From Chionis minor (Eukaryota > Chordata > Aves > Charadriiformes > Chionididae), in contig VZSF01001349.1 in assembly GCA_013398295.1 (NCBI GenBank), positions 700,182 through 764,181 on the forward strand: a stretch of 64,000 bases of DNA, in the 5' to 3' direction. The position numbers were made by a program, and so were the translations under genes. This document shows, one piece after another, positions 1-12,916 of this stretch (positions are counted from its first letter, which is position 1; each line of letters starts with the position of its first letter). Below the pieces are notes generated by a model that was not told the DNA's origin, made no database searches, and saw only the letters and a list, made by a program, of their open reading frames with translations.

Positions 1-711
1 GGTCTGAGAATACTTTTCGAGCCCCTAAATGATCAATTACGTGTGTGTAGATGATCACCAATGTGGCTTCCAGGCTGAAAAGTTTTGACAGAGGTGTTCA
101 AACAACTTCCAGGGAGCACTGCGAAGACAAATACTCTTTCTAATGTCATTGGGGGTTACAGATTGTTATTTGCGGAATGAAAATGAAACCGCTTTCGCTC
201 ACACACAACACAGAGTTTCATCACGTTCCCGTATCTCGAATAAGCTGTTGAAAAGGAAGATATTTACTGGAATTCAGAAAGAATCTTCTTGAGTTCTTAT
301 GGTGATAATAGGCCCTCTTTCTCTGATGCATCACTCAGCAGGTGTCAGCACAGAAAATGCAGGCCTAAAATTTTCACATGGAGTCTCTGTTATATTATTA
401 CTTTTTAAGAATAATAAATAATGGGCTTTGTCGAATCCAAGGAAGAAACTTGTTGTGACTGTAGAATGTGATTCTGTAGAGGAACAATGTGTAGTAGCAA
501 ATAGCCAATGAATCATACTTTCCAAACAAAAAACAGCATATAAAAAAGATCAAGGTTTATTATGCCTCACTTACTATCAAAGAAAAATGTACCAGCAGAT
601 GCAATGTTAGCAAATTCATGGTGCACTGTTCACTTTTCCGCAGCAGATGAATGACTGTCATTGATAGACTGGTCAGACAGGCTAGAACAAAATAACATTT
701 ATCTTTTACAG

Positions 712-829
712 ATCAAGGATTCACCTGCTTTCTTTTCCAAGCAAAACAAGAAAGCTGGAATGAAGTTTTATTGGAAGCGATGCGCCTTCCTCGTCAATAG
801 CAGGAGAATGACTAGTGCAGTGACAGAAG
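712..829 (+). other. Candidate spliced exon, 118 bases, unknown transcript
   Basis: The segment is preceded by a pyrimidine-rich acceptor-like stretch ending TTTTACAG at 704-711 and is followed by a donor match GTAAGC starting at 830. One reading frame is open right across it, inside an open frame of about 80 codons (661-903). The peptide is basic and polar and I do not recognise it. Splice-site matches of this quality are common by chance in vertebrate introns, so this is only a candidate. It could equally be a noncoding RNA exon or nothing. Confidence 0.15.
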
Positions 830-2927
830 GTAAGCTCAATGTTCAGATTAAATATTTTATTGCTAAAAGGCATGGAATTCTTCTGAGTCATTCAAACTTT
901 TAAGAGCAAGATTGAGCAAGACTTAGTGTTGAGTACCAAGTGACAAGGCCAAATGATTTTTCAAGATTTACTGCCTGAACAAAATCATTATATCAGTATA
1001 TTAGCATATCACAGGGTGTGCGCCACGGACTCTGGAATAATCCATAAGCCTTGTGGAAGATAACCACGAGGTCCTTCTGCCATCTTTCCTCCTTCTTGCT
1101 GGATGGTATTTTTCTTTACGATAAACCTAGTGATTATTTATGTTTGAAGGACGTTTCTCGGTATGGTTAAAATATTCTCAAAACCCCCAGATTATCTTTG
1201 TACGTTAGAGAGGAGCCCATCCACATGGGCAGAAATCATTGTGGATCCACACGCCTTCCCTTCTCCCCCAGTCAGACTGTACCTTTTAAGTCCAGGAGGA
1301 ATGCCATAGTAAAATGTTAATGTAAGGGTAGGGTTTATGGACTTCAGTTGTCCTCCAATCTCTTAATTTTCTTTACATAAAAAGTGCTCTGCCTGCATTA
1401 ATGTACTACTACTCTCAGTTCAGAAACAAGGTAATTCCTAAAAAATAAATTTGAGAGCTAAGTCCCTGCTTTGGTTTGATCGCAGAAAAAGGTTGGAAAA
1501 AAAATAATTTTTGAGTTCCTACTGTGCATCCTGACTCATCTCCTTCTCCACATTGGTGCATTTCTTCTGTAATACGAAATGTAAATCGGGGCTGGAGAAC
1601 TGAATCCAGTGACAGCTCCAACGGGTACTCGCTGTATTTATAGTAGGAAGAGGCAATAACTTAAAACTATATGAAACAAGCAGAAGATAAAGTTGGTCGT
1701 CTTATAAATCTAATTTTATCCGATGATTTCCAAATCAAACAAGGACTTGCAGAAAACGCTACTCTTTACATAAATATCTATTATTCTTCAAAAAAATTAG
1801 GGCACTTACAAAAAACCTGAAGGAGAAGGTTTTGCTCGCTGCCTTGCTATGTGAAGTGCACGGCCTTTGCAATGAGGAAGTCCAGTATGGAAAGCGATTT
1901 TTCTGATGAGAGCCGAGTAAACAGTAAGCCAATTGTGTTTCATTTGCAAACTATTAAGTTTGTGATAACCCTATTTAAACACTGATTCTGTACTGCACTT
2001 ATCTGATAGAATTCTTTATTTGCAGTATAGCCATGTCCTTTTAATGTATGTTGTCACGTCTCTGATAAAATGGAGTCGAGAGCGATGACAAAACCAGAAA
2101 CATCTGGGAAATGAAAACAGAAAAAACTAAGTGTCAGATAGCAATCAATGGCTCACTTACGGCAATTATGCTTAGGAAATGAAAGCAGTTCGGATGATGT
2201 AATTTGCAGATGATCAGGCTGGTGACGGGAGTCAGTGCCGCTTCCCTTAGGCTGTGGCGGAGATGTCTGTGCAGATGTCTGTCCCAGAAATGCCACACAT
2301 TCAGGAGAAGCTGTCAACCCCCTGAGGTCCCACCCACTTGGGAGGAGATGGAAGAGGGCACGTGCCCTCCGGCAGTGCCGTCCATTAGAACAATCTGGGG
2401 GAGCTGCGCGCCGGAGAAATGAGCAAACTGCAACAGAATGGAGCCTGAATTGTAAAGCACGGAGAAGTTCTCCTTCCCCTCGGTTTAAGCTTCCTGGCGC
2501 AGTCCAGTCTCGTCACCTCTCCGGTGACACATAACTTACTCTGTTTTGCCAGGTCTGTCCTTTCCCATTTGTCCAAGTTTACTTTTTTTTTGTCATTTCA
2601 ACTTAGCCCGTTTTCCTTCTTTATGTTTTCTAGTGCAATTAGTTCAGTGATTTTGCTCTAGTCCTTTTCACGTCGTATCAGATCATCACTTGCCTGTATT
2701 TCTGCTGCCTCAGTTTGGGTAACGTTTCTCCTGTGCAACAATTCAGCTTTACGCTTCCCCTCCTCTTAGCACCTCCCCACCCCCCCTTATTATTTATTAA
2801 TAGTTGCTCAACTCTTCACCAAGAACCTTGACATATCTTAAAGACGCTCCATAATTAAGCCCCACAATAGGCATCCCTATAAAGGATGCAATTATGTTAT
2901 CTGTTCACCAGATGGCTAACCAGGAAC

Positions 2928-3012
2928 AGACATAAGTTAGGTAAATTGCCTTGGGTTAAAAGTTGGGGAAAGGCAGCGCTGGGAATAGAATCCCGAGTCA
3001 GTTGAGTTTCTT
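2928..3012 (-). repeat. MIR-like ancient SINE remnant
   Basis: Read on the plus strand, the stretch follows the antisense order of MIR-type SINE cores: a TTAGGTAAATTGCC-like block, then a GGCAGCGCTGGGA-like block, then AATAGAATCCCGAGTC. Spacing is close to that of the family as I remember it, with many substitutions. The match is by eye and the family assignment is inferred. Confidence 0.45.
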
Positions 3013-3330
3013 TGCCAAAAGCTTGTAGTACTGCGCAGTACATACACCAGCTGTTGGGGCATCACTGTGCTGGCCCAGAATTGTCCTGTTCTAGCTTGGA
3101 GCTTAAGATCTATTATTGAACAGGCTTTCGAACTCAGTCCTTGCCCTTTTCTTTCCTAAGGGGACAACAGAAACGTCTGAACTTGTAAACTTAAAATAAA
3201 AGTCTGCCTGTGTTTTCAGGTCCCTCCTGTACTAGTTCTGTAGGTTCGTGAGGTCTAGGCATAACTGGATTTTTTTTTTTATTCTAAAATGTGTGTTACC
3301 AGCAAAACTGTTTCAAGAAGAGCAGGTCAT

Positions 3331-3372
3331 TGTCTGTCTGTCTATCTATCAATCTATCTGTCTGTCTATCTT
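3331..3372. repeat. TCTG/TCTA tetranucleotide microsatellite
   Basis: A run of TCTG and TCTA units with one interruption (TCAA) is directly visible. It is a compound tetranucleotide repeat and probably length-polymorphic. Confidence 0.9.
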
Positions 3373-4564
3373 AGTGTGAGCCAGTCAGACAGCCTGTCCA
3401 AAGCATCAAAAAGCCAGGCTAGATTTGTTATCTGTGCAACCATCTGGACTACATACTGAATTCGCTGTCACCATTAAACAGACGAATCACACTTTGTAAA
3501 TAGTGACTTTAAGGGGGTTTTTTGCTAGAGCTACTTGTTTTGTGAGGCTGGCAAATTCTTCAGCAGTCCTTGTAAGATTAGTTCTCGATGTCCACGTTCA
3601 CCCTATTATCATGTATATGACCCTCTTTGATATGCAGAATATTGCACAGAACCCAACCTGTCGAACATTCCAGAGGCAGGATTTGCAGCACATTTATGGA
3701 AGCATTAACATGGCCCTCTAAGGAATTTCGTGAAATATTTTAGGATCATTTTAAGCCTGGGGTGGGTGGGGGGGTGTGTGTGTGACATTGCAGACTCATA
3801 GTCATTTCATGATCAATCAATACACTGTGATCTTGAAATCTCATTTTTGAGCAGACATTCTCAATGTTGATGCTGGGAATTAATCTACGAAGGATAATTC
3901 ATATGATGGACATACGTCCATGTGATGGACAAAAGTACCAAAAAGCAAGAGCTGCAGGCCAAAGCACGATCGCTTCTGCAAGGTTGGTCCCATCGCCAGG
4001 CATTGTGTCCCTGCTCTCACTGGCCTCCATGCCCGTGGAGGGAGAGCTGGTGTGCAAAATATTTCATTATTCCGTTGCAAACATGAAGAAATGCCTTTGA
4101 TTCATTTTGCCTTTTGGTTTCTGGTGCCTGCCTTGAGATATTTGTGGGTTACTGGAAGCTTCCTGGTAGGAGCACGGAGCGCAGTAGTCTCCAAGCCTTT
4201 GGTATCCTTAGCACATTTCCAAATCTTCGGGAATTAGTGCCTTCCAGTGCCCAAGGTGGTGCCGTGCATCTGGGCTAGCCGCAGTATCTTGCATAAACTC
4301 AGTGGAGTTGCAGATCTTTAGAGGGGCCACTTGAGGTTTTGGCATGAGAAAGATTGAATGCTGAAATATAGATTGCCTTTCTATTTTGTGGAGGGAAAAA
4401 AAAAGCTATCCATATGAAATTGTGCTCATTACTGAGGAAAATAAATTCTTGTCTGTCAAGCAAATGGCCAGCCTTTAGAAGTGGTTAGACTTGCACATCA
4501 ATTACTAGAGAAAAACAACACCTGTGTACACTAATTATTTCTTTAATGGAAGGGTTTCAGATAT

Positions 4565-4672
4565 AGGGTCAAATTCTCCGCTTGCATCAATTGTATGCCA
4601 GAAAAATTCCATTGTTGTCATTGGAACAACTACTGATTTCCACTGGTAGGTGTTAGAGTAAATTAGGTGAAT
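4565..4672. repeat. Ancient amniote palindromic interspersed repeat
   Basis: The segment begins GGTCAAATTCTCC and contains a central pair of opposed blocks, TTCCATTGTTGTCATTGGAA. This resembles the old sauropsid repeats built around 'GGGCCAAATTCTG' and 'CCATTGAAGTCAATGG'. The similarity is from memory and the copy is diverged. The central blocks are partly self-complementary, as expected for a palindromic nonautonomous DNA element. Confidence 0.45.
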
Positions 4673-5042
4673 AATATGTTATGGCGCCCAACAGGACTGT
4701 CATCATAATAGACAACAGCTTTAACTTTTAAATAGATGCCTTATATATTCTTACATGATCAGTGTCCCTTTAAACACCATTTGAGTTAAATTGAGTAGTT
4801 TTGTTCCTTGTCTTTGTCTCATGTTTGTTGACTTTCTACTCTCCTGACTACTGTCAAAAGCATTTTGATGCTATAAATAAGAGTGTGGATTAAATACATT
4901 CTTTGTGACAAGCAATGTGTGGTGTATTCACTTCTTTCTTCTAGAAAATATATTATCTTTTTTATTATTTTGAATCTGCACTCTTCCATTATTCTGAAGA
5001 TCCGTAGAAGTACATCTGAGACCCAGTTATGAAAAAAACGAT

Positions 5043-5081
5043 GTGTCTGTGTGTGTATATATACACATATACATATATATA
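5043..5081. repeat. TG/TA dinucleotide microsatellite
   Basis: A TGTG run passes into alternating TATA and ACATATAC units. It is a simple repeat with no other visible content. Confidence 0.85.
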
Positions 5082-5191
5082 AATTCTGCTTGTGACAGAT
5101 CTATTCTTGCACCTGCAAATAGCCACAGTCATACAAACTACAATTTTGAGGAAGTTTCAGACTCTGTTGTTTTTTTTTTTTTATTTACTAG

Positions 5192-5433
5192 AGGGGTTCA
5201 GTATGACGCTGCGATACAAGATCTTGTGTTAGGATGAGATTGCATGTGATTAATTGGAGAAACCAATTGGGCTTAAAGTATTCCTTCTGGCAGAAGAGTT
5301 AGGTGTACAAAGGGTCCAAACTGGAGAGGCCGTCACACACTGGTTGTACCTCCCTGTGCCCAGGCGCTTGAGGACTCGTGTCCTAATCCCCACCACAGCC
5401 ACGTATTCTGCAACGTGTCTGACGTTCTCGCCG
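5192..5433 (+). other. Candidate exon leading into a CpG-rich patch
   Basis: A T-rich polypyrimidine tract ends in ACTAG at 5187-5191, which makes a plausible acceptor, and a full donor match GTAAGTG starts at 5434. The part from 5254 to the donor is open in one plus frame, but the upstream 60 bases contain a stop (TAA at 5251) in that frame. A coding internal exon is therefore unlikely in this frame. A noncoding or untranslated exon is possible. The peptide is not recognised. Confidence 0.2.
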
Positions 5434-5625
5434 GTAAGTGTACGATTTATACGGGTATGGCCAAATCTTTTGGAGGTGTAACTTGTCTTGAGTGAAACCG
5501 CGTCTGTCTGCATTGAAGGGAAATCTCACGGATGACGTGCCTTGTTCCCATCGCCCGGGGAGACCGGTGCTTTTTGACAATCTGACCTCGTCGCTCCCTG
5601 GGGTGCGCAGTCCAGTAGGACTTCA
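5385..5625. promoter_or_regulatory. Small CpG-rich patch, possible regulatory element
   Basis: CpG dinucleotides are clustered here (for example the 5420s, 5500s, and 5550-5600) in otherwise CpG-poor flanks. The patch is far smaller than the island at 25.9-27.3 kb. Overlapping open frames occur on both strands, which is expected of CpG-rich sequence with few stop codons. It could be an unmethylated enhancer or distal promoter, or an old GC-rich insertion. Confidence 0.3.
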
Positions 5626-6354
5626 CTTGAAATAAAACCAACATATACACAGGAGGAAACGTCAAGGGCGGTTAGGTATACATTTTATGTGCAGACAACA
5701 AACGTTGTTGTATATTTTCAAGTTGTATATTTTCACGGAATACTGTAGTAGGCCAGTGATTTGCAGGCAGGAGAGAGACAGGAAAAGAGTCCCTGTGTAA
5801 CTGTCCTCGGGCTTGCAAAGTCCAGTGACTGTGAGGTCTCATCATCTCAGATAATTCTATTTTATATGCGTCTTCATTAGGGAGCGTGCTTCATATTCTC
5901 TTCCTCATCTCACTTGCGGTTTCATTTCTTCATTTTATGTATCAGGAAGCCGGACAAAGTCAGCGCAATCGGCAGCAGAATTTAGCCTTTTATTAAGTCA
6001 GATAGAAATCACCTCGCTCAGTACCCTGGAAAGATGGTGAGAATTTGTGGGTTTGGCATGATGGCCTTTTTAATTACTGTGGATTTCTGATTTTTTGCGT
6101 TTCCCTGCAGTTTAGCATATAGTTGTGAACTTGCAACACGAGTGTCAAACTCCCCTCTAGTGGTTGCTCTACACAGCGAATAAACATTAATTTAGCTTGA
6201 TGACAAGTATTTAACTCTGGACTAAAAACGATGGCAATTGATGTAAGATTCTGATGATTGTACATAGCAAAATTTATTTTTTGTCTTTCCTCCTCCTTTA
6301 ATGATTTAGTGACTTCGCATGTTGAAAGACTGTAATTAAAACATGAATCATTGT

Positions 6355-6390
6355 CAAAACAAACAAACAAAAACAAAGCAAAAAAAAAAG
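6355..6390. repeat. A-rich / AAAC simple repeat
   Basis: Repeated AAAC units run into a run of nine or more A. This is directly visible. It is not attached to a recognisable SINE or processed pseudogene. Confidence 0.8.
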
Positions 6391-7360
6391 AATTATGGCA
6401 CTGTACTCTGCAAAATGCAAATGTGCCACCTATCGGTGATGGCTTTGCACTTCTTGATCACTAGTGCCAACAGGTCAGCGGCAACGTCCCCCGTGAAGGG
6501 TGTCTCTTGTCCCACACAACACGACAGAGCCACGCACAGCGCTCTGCGTAGTTGTATTGATGCAGTACTAGTGCTGCAATAATATAAAAGCAAGAATTGA
6601 GCAATAAGTGTGAAATAAAGCACTGAGTGTTAAAAATGTGCAAAGAATAGAGTGACTCATTAAGTGTCATTAAGATTAAAGAGTTCCATTTCTTGCTAAC
6701 AGAGTTCTCGGCAGCAGATTGTGAAACCAGAAATATACTCTGCAAGGCAGAAGTTTTTTTGCTATGTGTGAAGAGGAAAGATATGGTGAACTTGTATGTT
6801 TCTCAGCCATCTGAGCTGTAAATTTGCACCTCTACAATCCTCTCAGAGAATCTGTTAATAACTTTTTGGAAGCTGCTCTGCTCAAATCTTGTAAGGCACT
6901 AAGATTGGACCCTGCCTGCACCGGGTCCGTGCGTGGAAAGGAAAAAGCCTAGGGATGTCTGACTTTGCAAACTCTTTTGTGAAGGTTTTATTTCCCAGTT
7001 TTCAAAAAGAGCCTTCGTTCATCCTTTATGCATATTCAGGGTTATATTTCTGTTGATTATAGGTTTTACCCAGGTACGTCTGGTCTCGTGCGTGCAGATG
7101 TGGCGACTGTATTTTAAAACGGTAGTTCTTCTAATTTAATTTTCTTATGGTTTATATGGCAGTTACCAATTTTTGCCTGCTCTCCAGGGTAATATTTGGT
7201 CACTGCTTACGGTACAGTACCAGCTCTACTTCATTTTATTTAGTGGAAAAACATTTAGCAGTGATGTTATTAGTTTCCTCAGCCTAAAAAAAAAAAAGTG
7301 CCGTTTAGTAAAAATTTACGGAACGTGGTTTTGCTCATAATCTTGCTGCTTCCTCACAGC

Positions 7361-7451
7361 TTGGTTTGGATGGTGGTTTGGGTTTTTTTGCTTGGTTGGG
7401 TGGGTTTTTTTGGTGGGTTGGTTTTTTTGGTGCTCTTTTTTTTTTTTTTTT
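7361..7451. repeat. GGTTT-type low-complexity tract ending in poly-T
   Basis: Imperfect GGTTT and GGGTTTTTTT units with no C for long stretches are followed by about 16 T. The plus strand is almost purely G and T over 90 bases. It is a low-complexity tract; the G-runs are too few and irregular to call a quadruplex. Confidence 0.8.
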
Positions 7452-8204
7452 GAGAGTGGCTCAGCTTAGCAAAAGGCCAGAGTCAACCCTGACTGGCTGC
7501 AATAAGCGAAGCACTGGTGTGTGACATTAAATGTACACACTAGAATGTAAGATGTCAATGAAAACAAAACCAGTCCTGGAGAGATAAGGTAATAATGATA
7601 GCTAGCATACAGCGAGAGCGATTAAAATACACCGCGGTCTAATATTTGAGTAATCGCCTAAAAATATTGTTTTTCCTTAAACTTGAGATTTGTCAGAATA
7701 ACCAAACAACCCGGCACCCGAGATAAAACTTGGAATGAAGAACCAAAAAAGCGCATTTGCAGATATGGGGTGTGTTGTCATACCCATAAACATTGTAAAG
7801 CAATAGCTGTGTCAGGTCCTCTTAAAAATAATATGCTTTCATCTTATGTCTTAATGTAAGACCGTCTTTTATAGCAGATGTTCTGGGAGTGCTCCCTCCC
7901 TTACGCAACGACAGAAGCATACCAATGCTCCGAGAGAGGTTTACCTTTCAGAACTGACAAGTGTTAAAAGAAAAGGGGGGTGAGAACAGGTTTATAATCT
8001 ACAGCACAGATATGTGGGAAAGGGTTTTAAAATATACTGTGTAAGAGAGAGGAGAAAAATCAGCCACATTAAATAAAATCTATATAAATAGCAACAGTGA
8101 AGTCATACAATGATCTTTAGCAAAATAAGCCCTGCTAAAGCAGACCATGAGCAATGAGAGCCTGCTATTTCTTATGGGATGCAGTGATAAAGAAATTACA
8201 TACT

Positions 8205-8310
8205 TATTTGAGAGGAACATAAATAAAGATTAATAGGTTAATGAGTTATTTTCCTTTCATTACTATACTATTGTACTTTATTATAATTGCTTTGCACTCA
8301 TTTAATTAAA
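8205..8310. promoter_or_regulatory. AT-rich block dense in homeodomain-type core sites
   Basis: Several TAAT/ATTA cores occur close together (GATTAATAGG, GTTAATGAG, TCATTTAATTAAATT). The block is of the kind found in conserved noncoding enhancers. Sequence conservation cannot be tested here, and AT-rich DNA produces such cores by chance, so the call is weak. Confidence 0.15.
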
Positions 8311-11074
8311 TTTGAACTGGGGCCAACACAAGATAATTTGTTTTCCCTGTACTAAACAATGAGTATGCAGATTGGAAGTACTGAAGCAGTAATCAGCCCT
8401 CTGTTTGCAACACTTTTCTACTCTGAGTAGACATTATAATTGATAATTTGATTGTTGCAGCACTCCGTGCAATATATTTTAAAGCAACATTAACATAATG
8501 GAAATTATGTTGTGTGCCTAATCCTAGCTTTTCGCTGTGTAAGTATACGAATCCCATTCTGTAATGAATTAGGGCGCTACCCACCAAACATTTAGACAAC
8601 CTTTCCATGCCTCATTTTGGGATAGAGCTGTCTGCTGCTGGTCTCCATGCGATGGCTTCCCCAGCAAGTTCTAGCGCTTGAGTTGTACCCAAAAAGAGCA
8701 AGAGTCACGAGCTAAAATGGCTAAGCTAAGCGTTTCGCTAAAACCTGATTTGTTCTGACATGAATCTGTCATTAGAATTAAGTAGTTTTTGTATAGCCCC
8801 TGTACAATTCTTGCTGTGTTTCAAAAGAAGATGTTTATCCAGTCCATTAGGATTTATCTTTCCATTGTCTTTTTCCAGCTCCGGAGAAGCCTGCGAGCAA
8901 TTGACCTGAGTAACAAAACCACAACGTGACTCAGATAGCAAGGTAGGACTTTTCAACGCCTGTAATCTAAACAAAGTTACTTCAGGCTCCCTTTTTTATA
9001 TGTTTACATGCATTGGACTTATTTAAGAAACGGTATCGTTTGTGCATTTTCTACAAGAATAAAAAGAAAGGGTGGGCTTCTTTTGATCTGTCCTTTATCC
9101 CAATCACCTGCCCCACGTGTGCTTTTAATATTTAGCTTTCTGTTGCCCGCAGTGCCTGCTGAGGAGTTACCCTCTCCGTGTCCTGACCAAAGGAAGTCCT
9201 GAGAACTGGGGGACAGTCCTGAGCAGTTGTGGGTGACCTCGGCAGTCACCAAGGTTACCTTGCCTTTCAAGTTGGGGTTGTGAAAAAGAAGTGGAAAAAC
9301 AAAGCCAAGTGTGATGGCTTATAAAACTCTGCCAACAGTGAACTTTATTTGTTTTCTGACAAAATAAGAGTGGCTTTGCTTGGGTAAATGTTTGAGTCAC
9401 CTCACTTAATATTTGCCTATTTACTTTTATGGCCTCGAGTGTCCCTGTATTGAAAAGGTGAGTTGTGGGTTTGCAAAATAAGCTCAACTTGTTTGAGGAA
9501 AGTGTTGTAGAGGAGAATATTTCACTTACTGTCATTTGCGACTGAGCTTGCAGAGCCTCCTATGATCTTTCTTGGGTCAGGAATCCTTCTGAAGAATAAT
9601 CACAATTAGTATCTTAGAGAAAAAGCCGTGATGACGTTGACTGCGCCTGTCGGTCTGGCCGGAGAGCGCTGCCGGTGGGCGTGGAGGGGTCCGGGTTGCT
9701 GCACAGGCTTCTTTTGTTCTCTACCGTGTTTCCAAAGGAAGTTTTTGAAGGAGACAGGAGGCCCGGCTGACAGGCTTGACTTCAGGGTTTTTTTAATTTT
9801 TTTTTGGTTTTAATGTCTCATTCTTTTTTCTTTTGCTGATGATTATTTAACATTGTGATGAAGCCGAATACGTTAGGAGAGATACCGGTGTAATAACCCT
9901 GGAGCCGAGAGAAAATTAGAATTGGGACGGGAGAAACAAACGGGGTGACGTGTGTTTAAAAAGGTCTCAGAGAATGCTCCCCGCATCACCACCTGCCGCG
10001 AAAACGCCCAGTCCTCTGAGAGGTTCTCTCTGCCTTGCTATAGTCGGAGACAATGTACCACGCTTTGATCCTTTTGGAATTTCTGCAAATTTCCAGCCAC
10101 GGGTGTGTACTTGAGGAATCTTGCCCCAGATAGTCGGTCTCGCTCTCTCTCTCGTACTCTCACGTACTGGGTTTTTGCTAATTTTGGTCCTCCAGATCTC
10201 TCTGAAGTCTGGAAGTAATGAGGTGGACTTTGTGTCAGTAAAACGAGACGGAGCTGGCTGCCGGTGGGGCTGAGGCACCGCGCGTTGGGAAGGAGCCTGG
10301 AAACCTCCCCTGGAAAAGGCTCCCTTCTGCCAGCTGGGACGCAGGGAGCTCCTCTCTGCTTCCTTCAAAGCCTGTAGGCAGGTTTCTTTCCCACAGGTGG
10401 TAGCACAAAGCTCAGAAGCCTTTGTAACTTGTCTGCTGTATGGCCTAACCAAAAAGCAAGATTCTCCCGAGTCTTAATAAAGGTTGCAATCGTCCTTTTG
10501 CAATAAGGGCTGGTGCCTTTCAGCAGCTTGTGAGTTTCCCAGAGACTTTCGGGCTTCGCCTCAGCAAGGAGACACGGAAGGCACGGCGTCGTTTCGTCTT
10601 CATCGCCAGGAGAGGTGGGATTTTTCCGCGTCACTTTAGAGTTGTAACAGTGGGTTACGCCTTCAGAAAAACTAATTTATACGTCTCAAGTAGCAAGTGG
10701 ATCATAAGTGCTCTCTCTTTTTATACAAAGCCGCTGCCATCAGCCCACAAGGCAAATCCAGGGAGGTTTGTGTTTTCCATTTACCGTACTTTTCAATTGA
10801 TTGGTCAGTGGTGTGCATCCTTTTTCAGTGTCTTTATTCCCTCTCTTTCAGTCTTGGAATATCATTGCCCGAAATCCTGAGGGGGACATTATAGATTTCT
10901 TTTTCTTTCACACAGAGACCTTTAAACACACGACATACCTGAATTGCCCCTGCATCTAGCTTTAATTCAGTCTGGGTGTGTAGCCCAAATCACAGACTGA
11001 ACACTAGAATATTGCTTTTTTACACAATTTAAAAGGTTGGACTAAAAAGGGGACAATCCTTTTCATAGGTGTGC

Positions 11075-11110
11075 ATAATAAATAATAATAATAAATAAAT
11101 AAATAAATAT
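11075..11110. repeat. AAT/AAAT microsatellite
   Basis: AATAAT units pass into AAAT units. The simple repeat is directly visible. Confidence 0.9.
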
Positions 11111-12611
11111 ACCATGACTGGAGATGTAAGAATGGGAGAATATCTTGATATGAGGTGTTACAACCAAGTTAGGTTTATAATTAAATCAAAAAGTGCATGA
11201 AGAAAGGAAAGCTCTAAAAAGCATGAGGATCACGGAGAGGTATGGATGGAAAATAAAGTAGGAGATTTTCAAAGCTGAAGTTTTGTAGCTAGAGAATTAA
11301 ACCTGCCATCCAGTGTGGATATTTATTTGGGATAAATTAAATAGCAGTTGAGACTGCTGAAATGCATATATCAGTCATCTGTAAGATAAAGCCAGTGGGG
11401 AAGATTGAAAGATTACGGAACAAAGGGATGAGTGTAAGCAAAAGGAACAAAATAAAATAAGTTTGCGCAAAGGGCTAAGACAAATAAGAGGTATTCTGAA
11501 TAGAAAAGAAACGAGGTCACTGGAGAAAGCGATAGTTTGAGACATTGCAAAGGTAACCTACCTTTGGTTGAGAGAAACGTATTTTTCAGATGTTAAATGT
11601 TTTGACTCAGTGTTCTCAATGAAGATAAGGATAATACAGATAAAAAGAGCCAGAGAAACAGGCTCTGAATACTGACAAAATCCAGGACTTCAAAAAAATC
11701 AACCCAGATTTCTGAGAGAAGTTAAAACACGCAGGAGGAGACATGAAGATGCTGAACACGTCATGGGAAATAGTGGCTGCCTGGAAATGCCTGATGACTT
11801 GAAGTATAGTCAAAGACTTTTTAATTCTTGGCAGATTTTAAGTCATGACAGATGTTTCTGGATCTAGTCTGTGGTTACAAGAGAATAGTTTTGCACGTAG
11901 CAGTTTTACACGTAGCAGTTTCCGTTATCCTCGTGTACTACGTGCCGTGTTTGTAGTTTGCTGGAGAGAGAAGGGCACCAAAACGGGACCGAGTTGAGGC
12001 TGGTGTGGAAGGAGCAGCGATGAGTGGCCACATCCTCATTCTATTTGAGTAGGGTATTTAACGGTAAATTTCACCAGTAGAGCAGTTGAAGAGGAGAAAG
12101 AATCTGCCAAAGACAGGTCTCTTTCGTGCTTTGCTAGTGCTTGTGTTCATCATAGCGTATATAACCTAGCACAAATTCTTATTAGCACAGGCTAACTTGT
12201 GCTGTATTTGTTGTTATACTTAGGGGTCACTCAAAAGCTGAGATGAGGCTGTGGTGTCCTGCCTGGAACTGGGAGCCTTCCTGCCAGAGCGATGATGGAT
12301 CATCAGATTCACTCTATCAGATGGAAATCTTGGATAACTGAAGCTCAGGTATCATGCAGGACCGCTTCTATTCATCCAAAGATGACCGACTGTATAGAAG
12401 CTGTCAGCAGAGGTCCCTATGGTCCGCCGCAACCTGCATCTTCCATTTTTCTTTGAGGATACGAAGACGGGCAAAAATGTAAGCTAATAGTTAATGATGA
12501 AGCAAATTGAAGAGTGGAGAGTGATGCACGATTGTAAAGATGATTGAATATTGAATTGCTGTACGTTGAAGCAGTTAGGAACACCGTTGGAGTTCGATAC
12601 TGCATCGTTGG

Positions 12612-12916
12612 AGTCTTGCCTGGAGAAGAGAAGGTTGAGGGGAGACCTCATCACTCTCTACAACTCCCTGAAAGGAGGTTATAGCGAGGTGGGGGTCAGT
12701 CTCTTCTCCCAAGGAACAAGCGACAGGACAAGAGGAAACGGCCTCAAGTTGTGCCAGGGGAGGTTTAGGTTGGATATTAGGAAAAACTTCTTTACCGAAA
12801 GGTTTATCAAGCATTGGAACGGGCTGCCCAGGGAGGTGGTGGAATCGCTGTCCCTGGAGGTATTTAAAAGACGTGGTGCTGAGGGACATGGGTTAGGGGT
12901 GGTTTTGGCAGTGTAG
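12612..12916 (+). pseudogene. CR1 ORF2 C-terminal fragment, frame intact
   Basis: The frame running through 12551-12916 encodes the last part of the CR1 ORF2 protein (endonuclease-reverse transcriptase), downstream of the catalytic domains. Visible blocks in order are [53 protein letters not shown] and [12 protein letters not shown]. The first roughly 20 codons (12551-12611) do not look like CR1 and come from flanking DNA. The catalytic reverse-transcriptase and endonuclease domains are absent, so this is a dead fragment. Confidence 0.85.

Larger units (their letters stand above)
1..3330. other. Unique noncoding DNA, no gene recognised
   Basis: All reading frames are short and none resembles a known protein family. 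The stretch has ordinary AT-rich vertebrate composition. It contains one segment with exon-like splice signals and one MIR-like remnant, both listed separately. I see no promoter, RNA gene or CR1 copy here. Confidence 0.6.
5630..12611. other. Unique noncoding DNA, no gene recognised
   Basis: Reading frames are short and unrelated to known proteins. The stretch carries A-rich and T-rich simple repeats, listed separately, and a homeodomain-site-rich AT block near 8.2-8.3 kb. A 13-base direct repeat (CACGTAGCAGTTT) occurs twice at about 11895-11922. No CR1 copy is seen until 12612. Confidence 0.6.

Noticed and set aside
9967..10634. Minus-strand open frames of 161 and 89 codons
   Set aside because: Compositionally biased (Arg/Ser/Pro), not recognised, and overlapped by open frames on the other strand.
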